Source: Apostichopus japonicus (taxonomy: Eukaryota > Echinodermata > Holothuroidea > Aspidochirotida > Stichopodidae). Taken from it: 64,000 bases of DNA. Below, one piece after another: positions 13,870 to 26,790 of this stretch. The DNA lies in contig NC_092576.1 in NCBI RefSeq assembly GCF_037975245.1, positions 14,712,611 to 14,776,610 on the forward strand, in the 5' to 3' direction. How positions within the stretch are numbered: position 1 is the first letter of the stretch; each line of letters starts with the position of its first letter. The notes under the pieces were generated by a model that was not told where the DNA came from, ran no database searches, and was given only the letters and a program-made list of their open reading frames with translations. Position numbers and translations under genes: made by a program.

Positions 13870-15870
13870 TATTAAAAGATGATAAGTTCTTTTCTTCTTT
13901 CTATGTAATTTTGTTTCAGAAGGTAAGTCTTTTTCATGAGTTACGTTTGTGTATACTGATTAATTTCAAATCCCTCTTCAAAGAAACCAACAGCCAGGGA
14001 ATTCAGTTCTAGTCAATTCCTTATTTCATACATAATATTAATGGAATATTTTTCATTTAACAACATTTGAAATAGTTATACGTTAACATTTTATCGATTA
14101 TAAGATGACAAGATCAATGAAAAAGAACGATTGTTTTGAAATTAAGTTGTTACTTTAATATTTAAACATTAATCATATGGACAAGGGATATTTATTCCTT
14201 TTTATTTTTTATTTTTAATGAAATGTTATTATTTTCACAACTTTGATAACGCACAACGAACATCTTTATCAGGCACGGAAAGCTAGTTGTTACAGTTATA
14301 GTAAACTGACATTTTAACGTCCCTGTGCTTGTGTTTTTACTATTTTTCTCTATTATATGATGATTTCTTTGTTTACTTCTTTCCATCTGTTCGTTTCTTT
14401 ATAGCCGGTAAGTCTTCATCATAATTAACTTTTGTAGAACCGTGTCATAATCTATTCCAACGAGGGCAATCAATTCCTGTAATTTCTTTATGTTCATGAA
14501 AACTAGTTGTTTCTCTTATAATAATGATATCAGTGAGTCAAGTGTAGACCCACAAACAGAGGAAAGCTAATGAAAACTAACTATTTCATATATCATCATA
14601 TCATAAATCCCTGTTCAAAGAAACCATCAGCCAGGAGAATTAATTCATATTAATTCCTAATTTGATACATAATATTAATGGAAATGTTTTATTTAACACA
14701 TTGTTTAATAGTTTAATTCAATAACATGTTCATCGATTATATGATGACAAGTTCAATGAAGATAGAACGGTTGTTTAGAAATGAATTTGTAACTTTAATA
14801 TTTAACCATCAATGTATCAGTTAGCCAGGTTTAGAGACACAAACAGTGAAAGCTAATGATAAATAATGATTTCAAATGTCATAAACTTATATTTTATAGT
14901 CACTGTGCTTGTTGTCTTTGCTGTTTTTTACTCTATTATATGACAATTTGTTCTTTCCTTCTTTCTCTCTGTTTCTTTTCAGGGGGTAAGTATTTATCAT
15001 GATTAAAGATTGCAGATACATGTTATTATATATTCCCCTTACAAAGAAGCAACCAGTGAAATCAATTCCTGTTACTTCTTTGTTATCATCATCAACAATG
15101 TCAATGACATATTAAAACTTGCACAACATTGGTAACGCACAATTTAAGACAATTAAATGTTTATCGATTATATGAATAACAAGTTCAATAAAGATAGAAC
15201 AATTGTTTTGAAATTAAGTTGTTACTTTAAGATTTAAACATTAATGAAATGGACCAAAGATATAAATTCTTGTTTATTTTTCATGATTTAAGCAAATGTA
15301 ACAATTTCCACAGCATTGGTAACGCACAACGAACATGTTTATCGAATACATGGATCGCAATGTCTATGAAGATAGAACGATTGTTGTTATTAATTTGTAG
15401 CTTTAACATTTAACCATTGACGATATGCGCTAGTGAGGTGAAGATCAAAAACAAGGAATAGGCTACAGAAAACTGTTTAACCTGTAGTAAACGTACATTT
15501 TAAAGACGCTGTGTTTGTCTGTTTACTAGGATCCACTAACTATATTAAAAGATGATAAGTTCTTTTCTTCTTTTCTATGTTTTTTTTTCAGCCGGTGAGT
15601 CTTTTTCATGAGTTACGTTTGTGTATACTCATGATTATCAAATCCCTGTTTAAAGAAACCATCAAACAGGAGAATTAATTCATATTAATTCCTTATTTCA
15701 TACATAATATTAATGGAAATGTTTTATTTAACAACATTGTTTAATAGTTTAATTCAATAACATGTTCATCGATTATATGATGAAAAGTTCAATGAAGATA
15801 GAACGTTTGTTTGAAATGAATTTGTTACTTTAATATCTAACCATCAATGTATCAGTTAGTCAGGTTTAGA
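13870..15870 (+). repeat. array segment 1, microexons 1-4
   Basis: Microexons: AAG 13,920-13,922; CCG 14,405-14,407 (acceptor TAG); GGG 14,983-14,985; CCG 15,592-15,594 (donor GTGAGT). Four different module types sit side by side and none is a close copy of its neighbour, so this is probably an older part of the array. The first two modules are close relatives of the last two modules of the whole array (50,488 and 50,971). Confidence 0.8.
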
Positions 15871-18800
15871 GTCACAAACACTGGAAAGCTAATGATAACT
15901 AATGACTTCAAATGTCATAAACTTACATTTTATAGTCACTGTGCTTGTGTCTTTGCTGTTTTTTTCTCTATTATATGACGATATGTTCTTTCCTTCTTTC
16001 TATCCGTTTCTTTTCAGGTGGTAAGTATTTTTGTATAACATGTATAACAAGTATAACAAGTATAACATGATTTAAGATTGCAGATACATGTTATTACATA
16101 TTCCCCTTTCAAAGAAGCAACCAGTGAAATCAATTCCTGTTACTTCTTTGTTATCATCATCAACAATGTCAATGAAATATTAAAATTTGCACAACATTGG
16201 TAACGCACAATTTAAGACAATTAAATGTTTATCGATTATATGAATAACAAGTTAAATAAAGATAGAACAATTGTTTTGAAATTAAGTTGTTACTTTAAGA
16301 TTTAAACATTAATGATATGGACCAAAGATATAAATTCTTGTTTATTTTTCATGATTTAAGCAAATGTAACAATTTCCACAGCATTGGTTACGCACAACGA
16401 ACATGTTTATCGAATACATGGATCGCAATGTCTATGAAGATAGAGCGATTGTTGTTATTAATTTGTAGCTTTAATATTTAACCATCAATGTATCAGTTAG
16501 CCAGGTTTAGAGACACAAACAGTGGAAAGCTAATAATAACTAATGATTTCAAATGTCATAAACTTATATTTTATAGTCACTGTGCTTGTGTCTTTGCTGT
16601 TTTTTTCTCTATTATATGACAATTTGTTCTTTCCTTTTATCTATCCGTTTCTTTTCAGGGGGTAAGTATTTAACATGATTAAAGATTGCAGATACATGTT
16701 ATTGCATATTCCCCTTACAAAGAAGCAACCAGTGAAATCAATTCTTGTTACTTCTTTGTTATCATCATCAACAATGTCAATGACATATTAAAACTTGCAC
16801 AACATTGGTAACGCACAATTTAAGACAATTAAATGTTTATCGATTATATGAATAACAAGTTAAATAAAGATAGAACAATTGTTTTGAAATTAAGTTGTTA
16901 CTTTAAGATTTACACATTAATGATATGGACCAAAGATATAAATTCTTGTTTATTTTTCATGATTTAAGCAAATGTAACAATTTCCACAGCATTGGTAACG
17001 CACAACGAACATGTTTATCGAATACATGGATCGCAATGTCTATGAAGATAGAGCGATTGTTGTTATTAATTTGTAGCTTTAATATTTAACCATCAATGTA
17101 TCAGTTAGCCAGGTTTAGAGACACAAACAGTGGAAAGCTAATAATAACTAATGATTTCAAATGTCATAAACTTATATTTTATAGTCACTGTGCTTGTGTC
17201 TTTGCTGTTTTTTTCTCTATTATATGACAATTTGTTCTTTCCTTTTATCTATCCGTTTCTTTTCAGAGGGTAAGTATTTAACATGATTAAAGATTGCAGA
17301 TACATGTTATTGCATATTCCCCTTACAAAGAAGCAACCAGTGAAATCAATTCCTGTTATTTCTTTGTTATCATCATCAACAATGTCAATGACATATTAAA
17401 ATTTGCACAACATTGGTAACGCACAATTTAAGACAATTAACTGTTTATCGGTTATATGAATAACAAGTTCAATAAAGATAGAACAATTGTTTAGAAATTA
17501 AGTTGTTACTTTAAGATTTAAACATTAATGGTATGGACCAAAGATATAAATTCTTGTTTATATTTAATTATTTAAGCAAATGTAACAATTTCCACAGCAT
17601 CGGTAACGCACAACGAACATGTTTATCGAATACATGGATCGCAATGTCTTGATCATGATTAACAATTATATAACCGTGTAATTGTCTCATCCCAAGGTGG
17701 TAAACAATTCCTGTTAATTCTTTCTTTTGATGTACACACAATTTGAATAATTTATGATAATTAGCACAACTTTGGTAACGTACGATTTAATACAATAACG
17801 TGTTTTTCGAGTATATGAATGGCAATGTCAATGAAACTGGAACTCATTTTTAAATAAATGTGTTCAACATATATTGATCCGTTAATGATATTAGCTAGTG
17901 AAGTGATGAGCCAAAACAAAGTGAAAGCTCATGTAAAACTAGTTGTTTCTCTAATAATATACTTACACCTAAATTCGCTCTGCTTGTGTTTTGAATGTGT
18001 TTTTCCCCATCATATAACGATTGTTCTTTACTTCTATCTATTCGTTTTCATTCAGTTGGTAAGTCTTAATCATTATTAACGGTTGTAGATACAAGTCATT
18101 GCATATCCTCCTGTCAAAGAAACCACCGGAGAATCAAGTCCTGTTAATTCTTTATTTTCATACACAATTTGAATGAAATATTAAAATTTGCACAACATTG
18201 GTAACGCACAATTTAAGACAATTAAATGTTTATCGATTATATGAATAACAAGTTAAATAAAGATAGAACAATTGTTTTGAAATTAAGTTGTTACTTTAAT
18301 ATTTAAACATTAATGATATGGACCAAGGATATAAATTCTTGTTTATTTTTCATGATTTAAGCAAATGTAACAATTTCCACAGCATTGGTAACGCACAACG
18401 AACATGTTTATCGAATACATGGATCGCAATGTCTATGAAGATAGAGCGATTGTTGTTATTAATTTGTAGCTTTAATATTTAACCATCAATGTATCAGTTA
18501 GCCAGGTTTAGAGACACAAACAGTGGAAAGCTAATAATAACTAATGATTTCAAATGTCATAAACTTATATTTTATAGTCACTGTGCTTGTGTCTTTGCTG
18601 TTTTTTTCTCTATTATATGACGATATGTTCTTTCCTTCTTTCTATCCGTTTCTTTTCAGGTGGTAAGTATTTTTGTATAACATGTATAACAAGTATAACA
18701 AGTATAACATGATTTAAGATTGCAGATACATGTTATTACATATTCCCCTTTCAAAGAAGCAACCAGTGAAATCAATTCCTGTTACTTCTTTGTTATCATC

Positions 18801-21800
18801 ATCAACAATGTCAATGAAATATTAAAATTTGCACAACATTGGTAACGCACAATTTAAGACAATTAAATGTTTATCGATTATATGAATAACAAGTTAAATA
18901 AAGATAGAACAATTGTTTTGAAATTAAGTTGTTACTTTAAGATTTAAACATTAATGATATGGACCAAAGATATAAATTCTTGTTTATTTTTCATGATTTA
19001 AGCAAATGTAACAATTTCCACAGCATTGGTTACGCACAACGAACATGTTTATCGAATACATGGATCGCAATGTCTATGAAGATAGAGCGATTGTTGTTAT
19101 TAATTTGTAGCTTTAATATTTAACCATCAATGTATCAGTTAGCCAGGTTTAGAGACACAAACAGTGGAAAGCTAATAATAACTAATGATTTCAAATGTCA
19201 TAAACTTATATTTTATAGTCACTGTGCTTGTGTCTTTGCTGTTTTTTTCTCTATTATATGACAATTTGTTCTTTCCTTTTATCTATCCGTTTCTTTTCAG
19301 GGGGTAAGTATTTAACATGATTAAAGATTGCAGATACATGTTATTGCATATTCCCCTTACAAAGAAGCAACCAGTGAAATCAATTCTTGTTACTTCTTTG
19401 TTATCATCATCAACAATGTCAATGACATATTAAAACTTGCACAACATTGGTAACGCACAATTTAAGACAATTAAATGTTTATCGATTATATGAATAACAA
19501 GTTAAATAAAGATAGAACAATTGTTTTGAAATTAAGTTGTTACTTTAAGATTTACACATTAATGATATGGACCAAAGATATAAATTCTTGTTTATTTTTC
19601 ATGATTTAAGCAAATGTAACAATTTCCACAGCATTGGTAACGCACAACGAACATGTTTATCGAATACATGGATCGCAATGTCTATGAAGATAGAGCGATT
19701 GTTGTTATTAATTTGTAGCTTTAATATTTAACCATCAATGTATCAGTTAGCCAGGTTTAGAGACACAAACAGTGGAAAGCTAATAATAACTAATGATTTC
19801 AAATGTCATAAACTTATATTTTATAGTCACTGTGCTTGTGTCTTTGCTGTTTTTTTCTCTATTATATGACAATTTGTTCTTTCCTTTTATCTATCCGTTT
19901 CTTTTCAGAGGGTAAGTATTTAACATGATTAAAGATTGCAGATACATGTTATTGCATATTCCCCTTACAAAGAAGCAACCAGTGAAATCAATTCCTGTTA
20001 TTTCTTTGTTATCATCATCAACAATGTCAATGACATATTAAAATTTGCACAACATTGGTAACGCACAATTTAAGACAATTAACTGTTTATCGGTTATATG
20101 AATAACAAGTTCAATAAAGATAGAACAATTGTTTAGAAATTAAGTTGTTACTTTAAGATTTAAACATTAATGGTATGGACCAAAGATATAAATTCTTGTT
20201 TATATTTAATTATTTAAGCAAATGTAACAATTTCCACAGCATCGGTAACGCACAACGAACATGTTTATCGAATACATGGATCGCAATGTCTTGATCATGA
20301 TTAACAATTATATAACCGTGTAATTGTCTCATCCCAAGGTGGTAAACAATTCCTGTTAATTCTTTCTTTTGATGTACACACAATTTGAATAATTTATGAT
20401 AATTAGCACAACTTTGGTAACGTACGATTTAATACAATAACGTGTTTTTCGAGTATATGAATGGCAATGTCAATGAAACTGGAACTCATTTTTAAATAAA
20501 TGTGTTCAACATATATTGATCCGTTAATGATATTAGCTAGTGAAGTGATGAGCCAAAACAAAGTGAAAGCTCATGTAAAACTAGTTGTTTCTCTAATAAT
20601 ATACTTACACCTAAATTCGCTCTGCTTGTGTTTTGAATGTGTTTTTCCCCATCATATAACGATTGTTCTTTACTTCTATCTATTCGTTTTCATTCAGTTG
20701 GTAAGTCTTAATCATTATTAACGGTTGTAGATACAAGTCATTGCATATCCTCCTGTCAAAGAAACCACCGGAGAATCAAGTCCTGTTAATTCTTTATTTT
20801 CATACACAATTTGAATGAAATATTAAAATTTGCACAACATTGGTAACGCACAATTTAAGACAATTAAATGTTTATCGATTATATGAATAACAAGTTAAAT
20901 AAAGATAGAACAATTGTTTTGAAATTAAGTTGTTACTTTAATATTTAAACATTAATGATATGGACCAAGGATATAAATTCTTGTTTATTTTTCATGATTT
21001 AAGCAAATGTAACAATTTCCACAGCATTGGTAACGCACAACGAACATGTTTATCGAATACATGGATCGCAATGTCTATGAAGATAGAGCGATTGTTGTTA
21101 TTAATTTGTAGCTTTAATATTTAACCATCAATGTATCAGTTAGCCAGGTTTAGAGACACAAACAGTGGAAAGCTAATAATAACTAATGATTTCAAATGTC
21201 ATAAACTTATATTTTATAGTCACTGTGCTTGTGTCTTTGCTGTTTTTTCTCTATTATATGACAATTTGTTCTTTCCTTTTATCTATCCGTTTCTTTTCAG
21301 GGGGTAAGTATTTAACATGATTAAAGATTGCAGATACATGTTATTGCATATTCCCCTTACAAAGAAGCAACCAGTGAAATCAATTCTTGTTACTTCTTTG
21401 TTATCATCATCAACAATGTCAATGACATATTAAAACTTGCACAACATTGGTAACGCACAATTTAAGACAATTAAATGTTTATCGATTATATGAATAACAA
21501 GTTAAATAAAGATAGAACAATTGTTTTGAAATTAAGTTGTTACTTTAAGATTTACACATTAATGATATGGACCAAAGATATAAATTCTTGTTTATTTTTC
21601 ATGATTTAAGCAAATGTAACAATTTCCACAGCATTGGTAACGCACAACGAACATGTTTATCGAATACATGGATCGCAATGTCTATGAAGATAGAGCGATT
21701 GTTGTTATTAATTTGTAGCTTTAATATTTAACCATCAATGTATCAGTTAGCCAGGTTTAGAGACACAAACAGTGGAAAGCTAATAATAACTAATGATTTC

Positions 21801-23330
21801 AAATGTCATAAACTTATATTTTATAGTCACTGTGCTTGTGTCTTTGCTGTTTTTTTCTCTATTATATGACAATTTGTTCTTTCCTTTTATCTATCCGTTT
21901 CTTTTCAGAGGGTAAGTATTTAACATGATTAAAGATTGCAGATACATGTTATTGCATATTCCCCTTACAAAGAAGCAACCAGTGAAATCAATTCCTGTTA
22001 TTTCTTTGTTATCATCATCAACAATGTCAATGACATATTAAAATTTGCACAACATTGGTAACGCACAATTTAAGACAATTAACTGTTTATCGGTTATATG
22101 AATAACAAGTTCAATAAAGATAGAACAATTGTTTAGAAATTAAGTTGTTACTTTAAGATTTAAACATTAATGGTATGGACCAAAGATATAAATTCTTGTT
22201 TATATTTAATTATTTAAGCAAATGTAACAATTTCCACAGCATCGGTAACGCACAACGAACATGTTTATCGAATACATGGATCGCAATGTCTTGATCATGA
22301 TTAACAATTATATAACCGTGTAATTGTCTCATCCCAAGGTGGTAAACAATTCCTGTTAATTCTTTCTTTTGATGTACACACAATTTGAATAATTTATGAT
22401 AATTAGCACAACTTTGGTAACGTACGATTTAATACAATAACGTGTTTTTCGAGTATATGAATGGCAATGTCAATGAAACTGGAACTCATTTTTAAATAAA
22501 TGTGTTCAACATATATTGATCCGTTAATGATATTAGCTAGTGAAGTGATGAGCCAAAACAAAGTGAAAGCTCATGTAAAACTAGTTGTTTCTCTAATAAT
22601 ATACTTACACCTAAATTCGCTCTGCTTGTGTTTTGAATGTGTTTTTCCCCATCATATAACGATTGTTCTTTACTTCTATCTATTCGTTTTCATTCAGTTG
22701 GTAAGTCTTAATCATTATTAACGGTTGTAGATACAAGTCATTGCATATCCTCCTGTCAAAGAAACCACCGGAGAATCAAGTCCTGTTAATTCTTTATTTT
22801 CATACACAATTTGAATGAAATATTAAAATTTGCACAACATTTGTAACGCACAATTTAAGACAATTAAATGTTTATCGATTATATGAATAACAAGTTAAAT
22901 AAAGATAGAACAATTGTTTTGAAATTAAGTTGTTACTTTAATATTTAAACATTAATGATATGGACCAAGGATATAAATTCTTGTTTATTTTTCATGATTT
23001 AAGCAAATGTAACAATTTCCACAGCATTGGTAACGCACAACGAACATGTTTATCGAATACATGGATCGCAATGTCTATGAAGATAGAACGATTGTTGTTA
23101 TTAATTTGTAACTTTAATATTTAACAATCAATGTATCAGTTAGCCAGGTTTAGAGACACAAACAGTGGAAAGCTAATGATAACTAATGATTTCAAATGTC
23201 ATAAACTTATATTTTATAGTCACTGTGCTTGTGTCTTTGCTTTTTTTCTCTATTATATGACAATTTGTTCTTTTCTTCTATCTATCCGTTTCTTTTCAGG
23301 AGGTAAGTCTTTATCATGATTAAAGATTGC
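15871..23330 (+). repeat. array segment 2, 2,642-bp higher-order repeat, microexons 5-16
   Basis: Microexons: GTG 16,018; GGG 16,659; AGG 17,267; TTG 18,056; GTG 18,660; GGG 19,301; AGG 19,909; TTG 20,698; GGG 21,301; AGG 21,909; TTG 22,698; GAG 23,300 (first base given, each three bases). The four-exon unit GTG-GGG-AGG-TTG repeats at exactly 2,642 bp. A third copy lacks the GTG module and is offset by exactly 2,000 bp, so one 642-bp module is missing. The copies are nearly identical, with single differences such as a one-base T-tract change near 21,242 and ACATTTGTAACG for ACATTGGTAACG near 22,840. This is a recent duplication. Repeated 73-codon open frames at 17,858, 20,500 and 22,500 run across a donor and are not genes. 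Confidence 0.85.
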
Positions 23331-23860
23331 AGCTTATGTTGAGAGCCAAAAGCTTATGTTGAGAGCCAAAACCTTCGGAAAAGCTAGTTGTTCTATTTGT
23401 AACTCTAATAAAGTGGTGGTGGGAGGGGGGGTAGTGTTATAGGTCATATATTAAGGTTATCTATGTTTTGGGTGTGTGTGTGGGGCGGGGGGGTAGTACT
23501 TTGATAGGTATTAAGGTTATCTATTTTCTTCGATGGGAGTACTCTATTCTATTAAGCCAAAAAAAGTTTCTTAGTTTACTTCCTTTCACATTTTTTACTT
23601 ATTTACAGTTATATTGTCTTATTCATCTTGTTATACTATGTGATGGAACAAATCAATAATTTAAAAAAAAAAATTGTTTAACCATCAATGATATCAGTTA
23701 GTCAAGTGTAGAGCCACAAACAGAGGAAAGCTAATGAAAACTACTGATTTCACATTGCACAGATTCACATTTTATAGTCACTGTGCTTGTGTCTTTGCTG
23801 TTTATGCTCATGTTTATTTTTCATTATTTAAGGAAATGTAACAATTTCCACAGCATTGGT
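23331..23860 (+). repeat. array segment 3, inserted copy of the left flank, no microexon
   Basis: This segment repeats the left flank at 13,140-13,620, including GTGTGTGTGGGGCGGGGG and the T-rich TTTACTTATTTACAG tract. It opens with a short tandem duplication of CTTATGTTGAGAGCCAAAA. There is no NNG microexon in it, so the intron between GAG 23,300 and GCG 24,103 is one of the longest in the array, about 0.8 kb. Confidence 0.8.
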
Positions 23861-26790
23861 AATCTTCAAGTTCAATGAAGATAGAACGGTTGTTTTGAAA
23901 TGAATTTGTAACTTTAATATTTAACCATCAATGTATCATTTAGCCAGGTTTAGAGACACAAACAGTGGAAAGCTAATGATAACTAATGATTTCAAATGTC
24001 ATAAACTTATATTTTATAGTCACTGTGCTTGTGCCTTTGCTGTGTTTTTTCTCTATTATATGACAATTTGTTCTTTCCTGCTATCTATCCGTTTCTTTTC
24101 AGGCGGTAAGTATTTATCATGATTAAAGATTGCAGATACATATTATTACATATTACCCTTTCAAAGAAGCAACCAGTGAAATCAATTCGTGTTACTTCTT
24201 TGTTATCATCATCAACAATGTCAATGAAATATTAAAATTTTCACAACATTGGTAACGCACAATTTAAGACAATTAAATGTTTATCGATTATATGAATAAC
24301 AAGTTCAATAAAGATAGAACAATTGTTTTGAAATTAAGTTGTTACTTTAATATTTAAACATTAATGGTATGGACCAAAGATATAAATTCTTGTTTATTTT
24401 TCATTATTTAGGCAAATGTAACAATTTCCACAGCATTGGTAATGCACAACGAACATGTTTATCGAATACATGGATCGCAATGTCTATGAAGATAGAACGA
24501 TTGTTGTTATTAATTTGTAGCTTTAACATTTAACCATTGACGATATGCGCTAGTGAGGTGAAGATCAAAAACAAGGAATAGGCTACAGAAAACTGTTTAA
24601 CCTGTAGTAAACATACATTTTAAAGACGCTGTGTTTGTCTGTTTACTAGGAGCCACTAACTATATTAAAAGATGATAAGTTCTTTTCTTCTCTCTATGTT
24701 TTTTTTTCAGCCGGTGAGTCATTTTCATGAGTTACATTTGTGTATACTCATGATTATCAAATCCCTGTTCAAAGAAACCATCAAACAGGAGAATTAAATC
24801 CTTATTTCATACATAATATTAATGGAAATGTTTTATTTAACAACATTGTTTAATAGTCTAATTCAATAACATGTTCATCGATTATATGATGACAAGTTCA
24901 ATGAAGATAGAACGGTTGTTTTGAAATGAATTTGTTACTTTAATATTTAACCATCAATGTATCAGTTAGCCAGGTTTAGAGACACAAACAGTGGAAAGCT
25001 AATGATAACTAATGATTTCAAATGTCATAAACTTATATTTTATAGTCACTGTGCTTGTGTCTTTGCTTTTTTTCTCTATTATATGACAATTTGTTCTTTT
25101 CTTTTATCTATCCGTTTCTTTTCAGGTGGTAAGTCTTTAACATGATTAAAAGCTTGCAGATACATGTTATTACATATTCCCCTTACAAAGAAACAACCAG
25201 TGAAATCAATTCCTGTTACTTCTTTGTTATCATCATCAACAATGTCAATGAAATATTAAAACTTGCACAACATTGGTAACGCACAATTTAAGACAATTAA
25301 ATGTTTATCGATTATATGAATAACAAGTTCAATAAAGATAGAACAATTGTTTTGAAATTAAGTTGTTACTTTAATATTTAAACATTAATGGTATGGACCA
25401 AAGATATAAATTCTTGTTTATTTTTCATTATTTAGGCAAATGTAACAATTTCCACAGCATTGGTAATGCACAACGAACATGTTTATCGAATACATGGATC
25501 GCAATGTCTATGAAGATAGAACGATTGTTGTTATTAATTTGTAGCTTTAACATTTAACCATTGACGATATGCGCTAGTGAGGTGAAGATCAAAAACAAGG
25601 AATAGGCTACAGAAAACTGTTTAACCTGTAGTAAACATACATTTTAAAGACGCTGTGTTTGTCTGTTTACTAGGAGCCACTAACTATATTAAAAGATGAT
25701 AAGTTCTTTTCTTCTCTCTATGTTTTTTTTTCAGCCGGTGAGTCATTTTCATGAGTTACATTTGTGTATACTCATGATTATCAAATCCCTGTTCAAAGAA
25801 ACCATCAAACAGGAGAATTAAATCCTTATTTCATACATAATATTAATGGAAATGTTTTATTTAACAACATTGTTTAATAGTCTAATTCAATAACATGTTC
25901 ATCGATTATATGATGACAAGTTCAATGAAGATAGAACGGTTGTTTTGAAATGAATTTGTTACTTTAATATTTAACCATCAATGTATCAGTTAGCCAGGTT
26001 TAGAGACACAAACAGTGGAAAGCTAATGATAACTAATGATTTCAAATGTCATAAACTTATATTTTATAGTCACTGTGCTTGTGTCTTTGCTTTTTTTCTC
26101 TATTATATGACAATTTGTTCTTTTCTTTTATCTATCCGTTTCTTTTCAGGTGGTAAGTCTTTAACATGATTAAAAGCTTGCAGATACATGTTATTACATA
26201 TTCCCCTTACAAAGAAACAACCAGTGAAATCAATTCCTGTTACTTCTTTGTTATCATCATCAACAATGTCAATGACATATTAAAACTTGCACAACATTGG
26301 TAACGCACAATTTAAGACAATTAAATGTTTATCGATTATATGAATAACAAGTTAAATAAAGATAGAACAATTGTTTTGAAATTAAGTTGTTACTTTAATA
26401 TTTAAACATTAATGATATGGACCAAGGATATAAATTCTTGTTTAATTTTCATTATTTAAGCAAATGTAACAATTTCCACAGCATTGGTAACGCACAACGA
26501 ACATGTTTATCGAATACATGGATCGCAATGTCTATGAAAATAGAACGATTGTTGTTATTAATTTGTAACTTTAATATTTAACAATCAATGTATCAGTTAG
26601 CCAGGTTTAGAGACACAAACAGTGGAAAGCTAATGATAACTAATGATTTCAAATGTCATAAACTTATATTTTATAGTCACTGTGCTTGTGTCTTTGCTTT
26701 TTTTCTCTATTATATGACAATTTGTTCTTTTCTTCTATCTATCCGTTTCTTTTCAGGAGGTAAGTCTTTATCATGATTAAAGATTGCAGG
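23861..26790 (+). repeat. array segment 4, 1,024-bp two-exon repeat, microexons 17-22
   Basis: Microexons: GCG 24,103; CCG 24,711 (GTGAGT); GTG 25,126; CCG 25,735 (GTGAGT); GTG 26,150; GAG 26,757. The CCG-GTG pair repeats at exactly 1,024 bp and the two copies look almost identical. The CCG modules carry GCCACTAAC about 60 nt before the acceptor, matching a strong branch-point consensus (CTAAC). Confidence 0.85.

Noticed and set aside
17858-22721. Three identical 73-codon frames starting MCSTYIDPLM
   Set aside because: They run through the acceptor, TTG microexon and donor, so they cross a splice core. Identity reflects recent duplication, not coding constraint.
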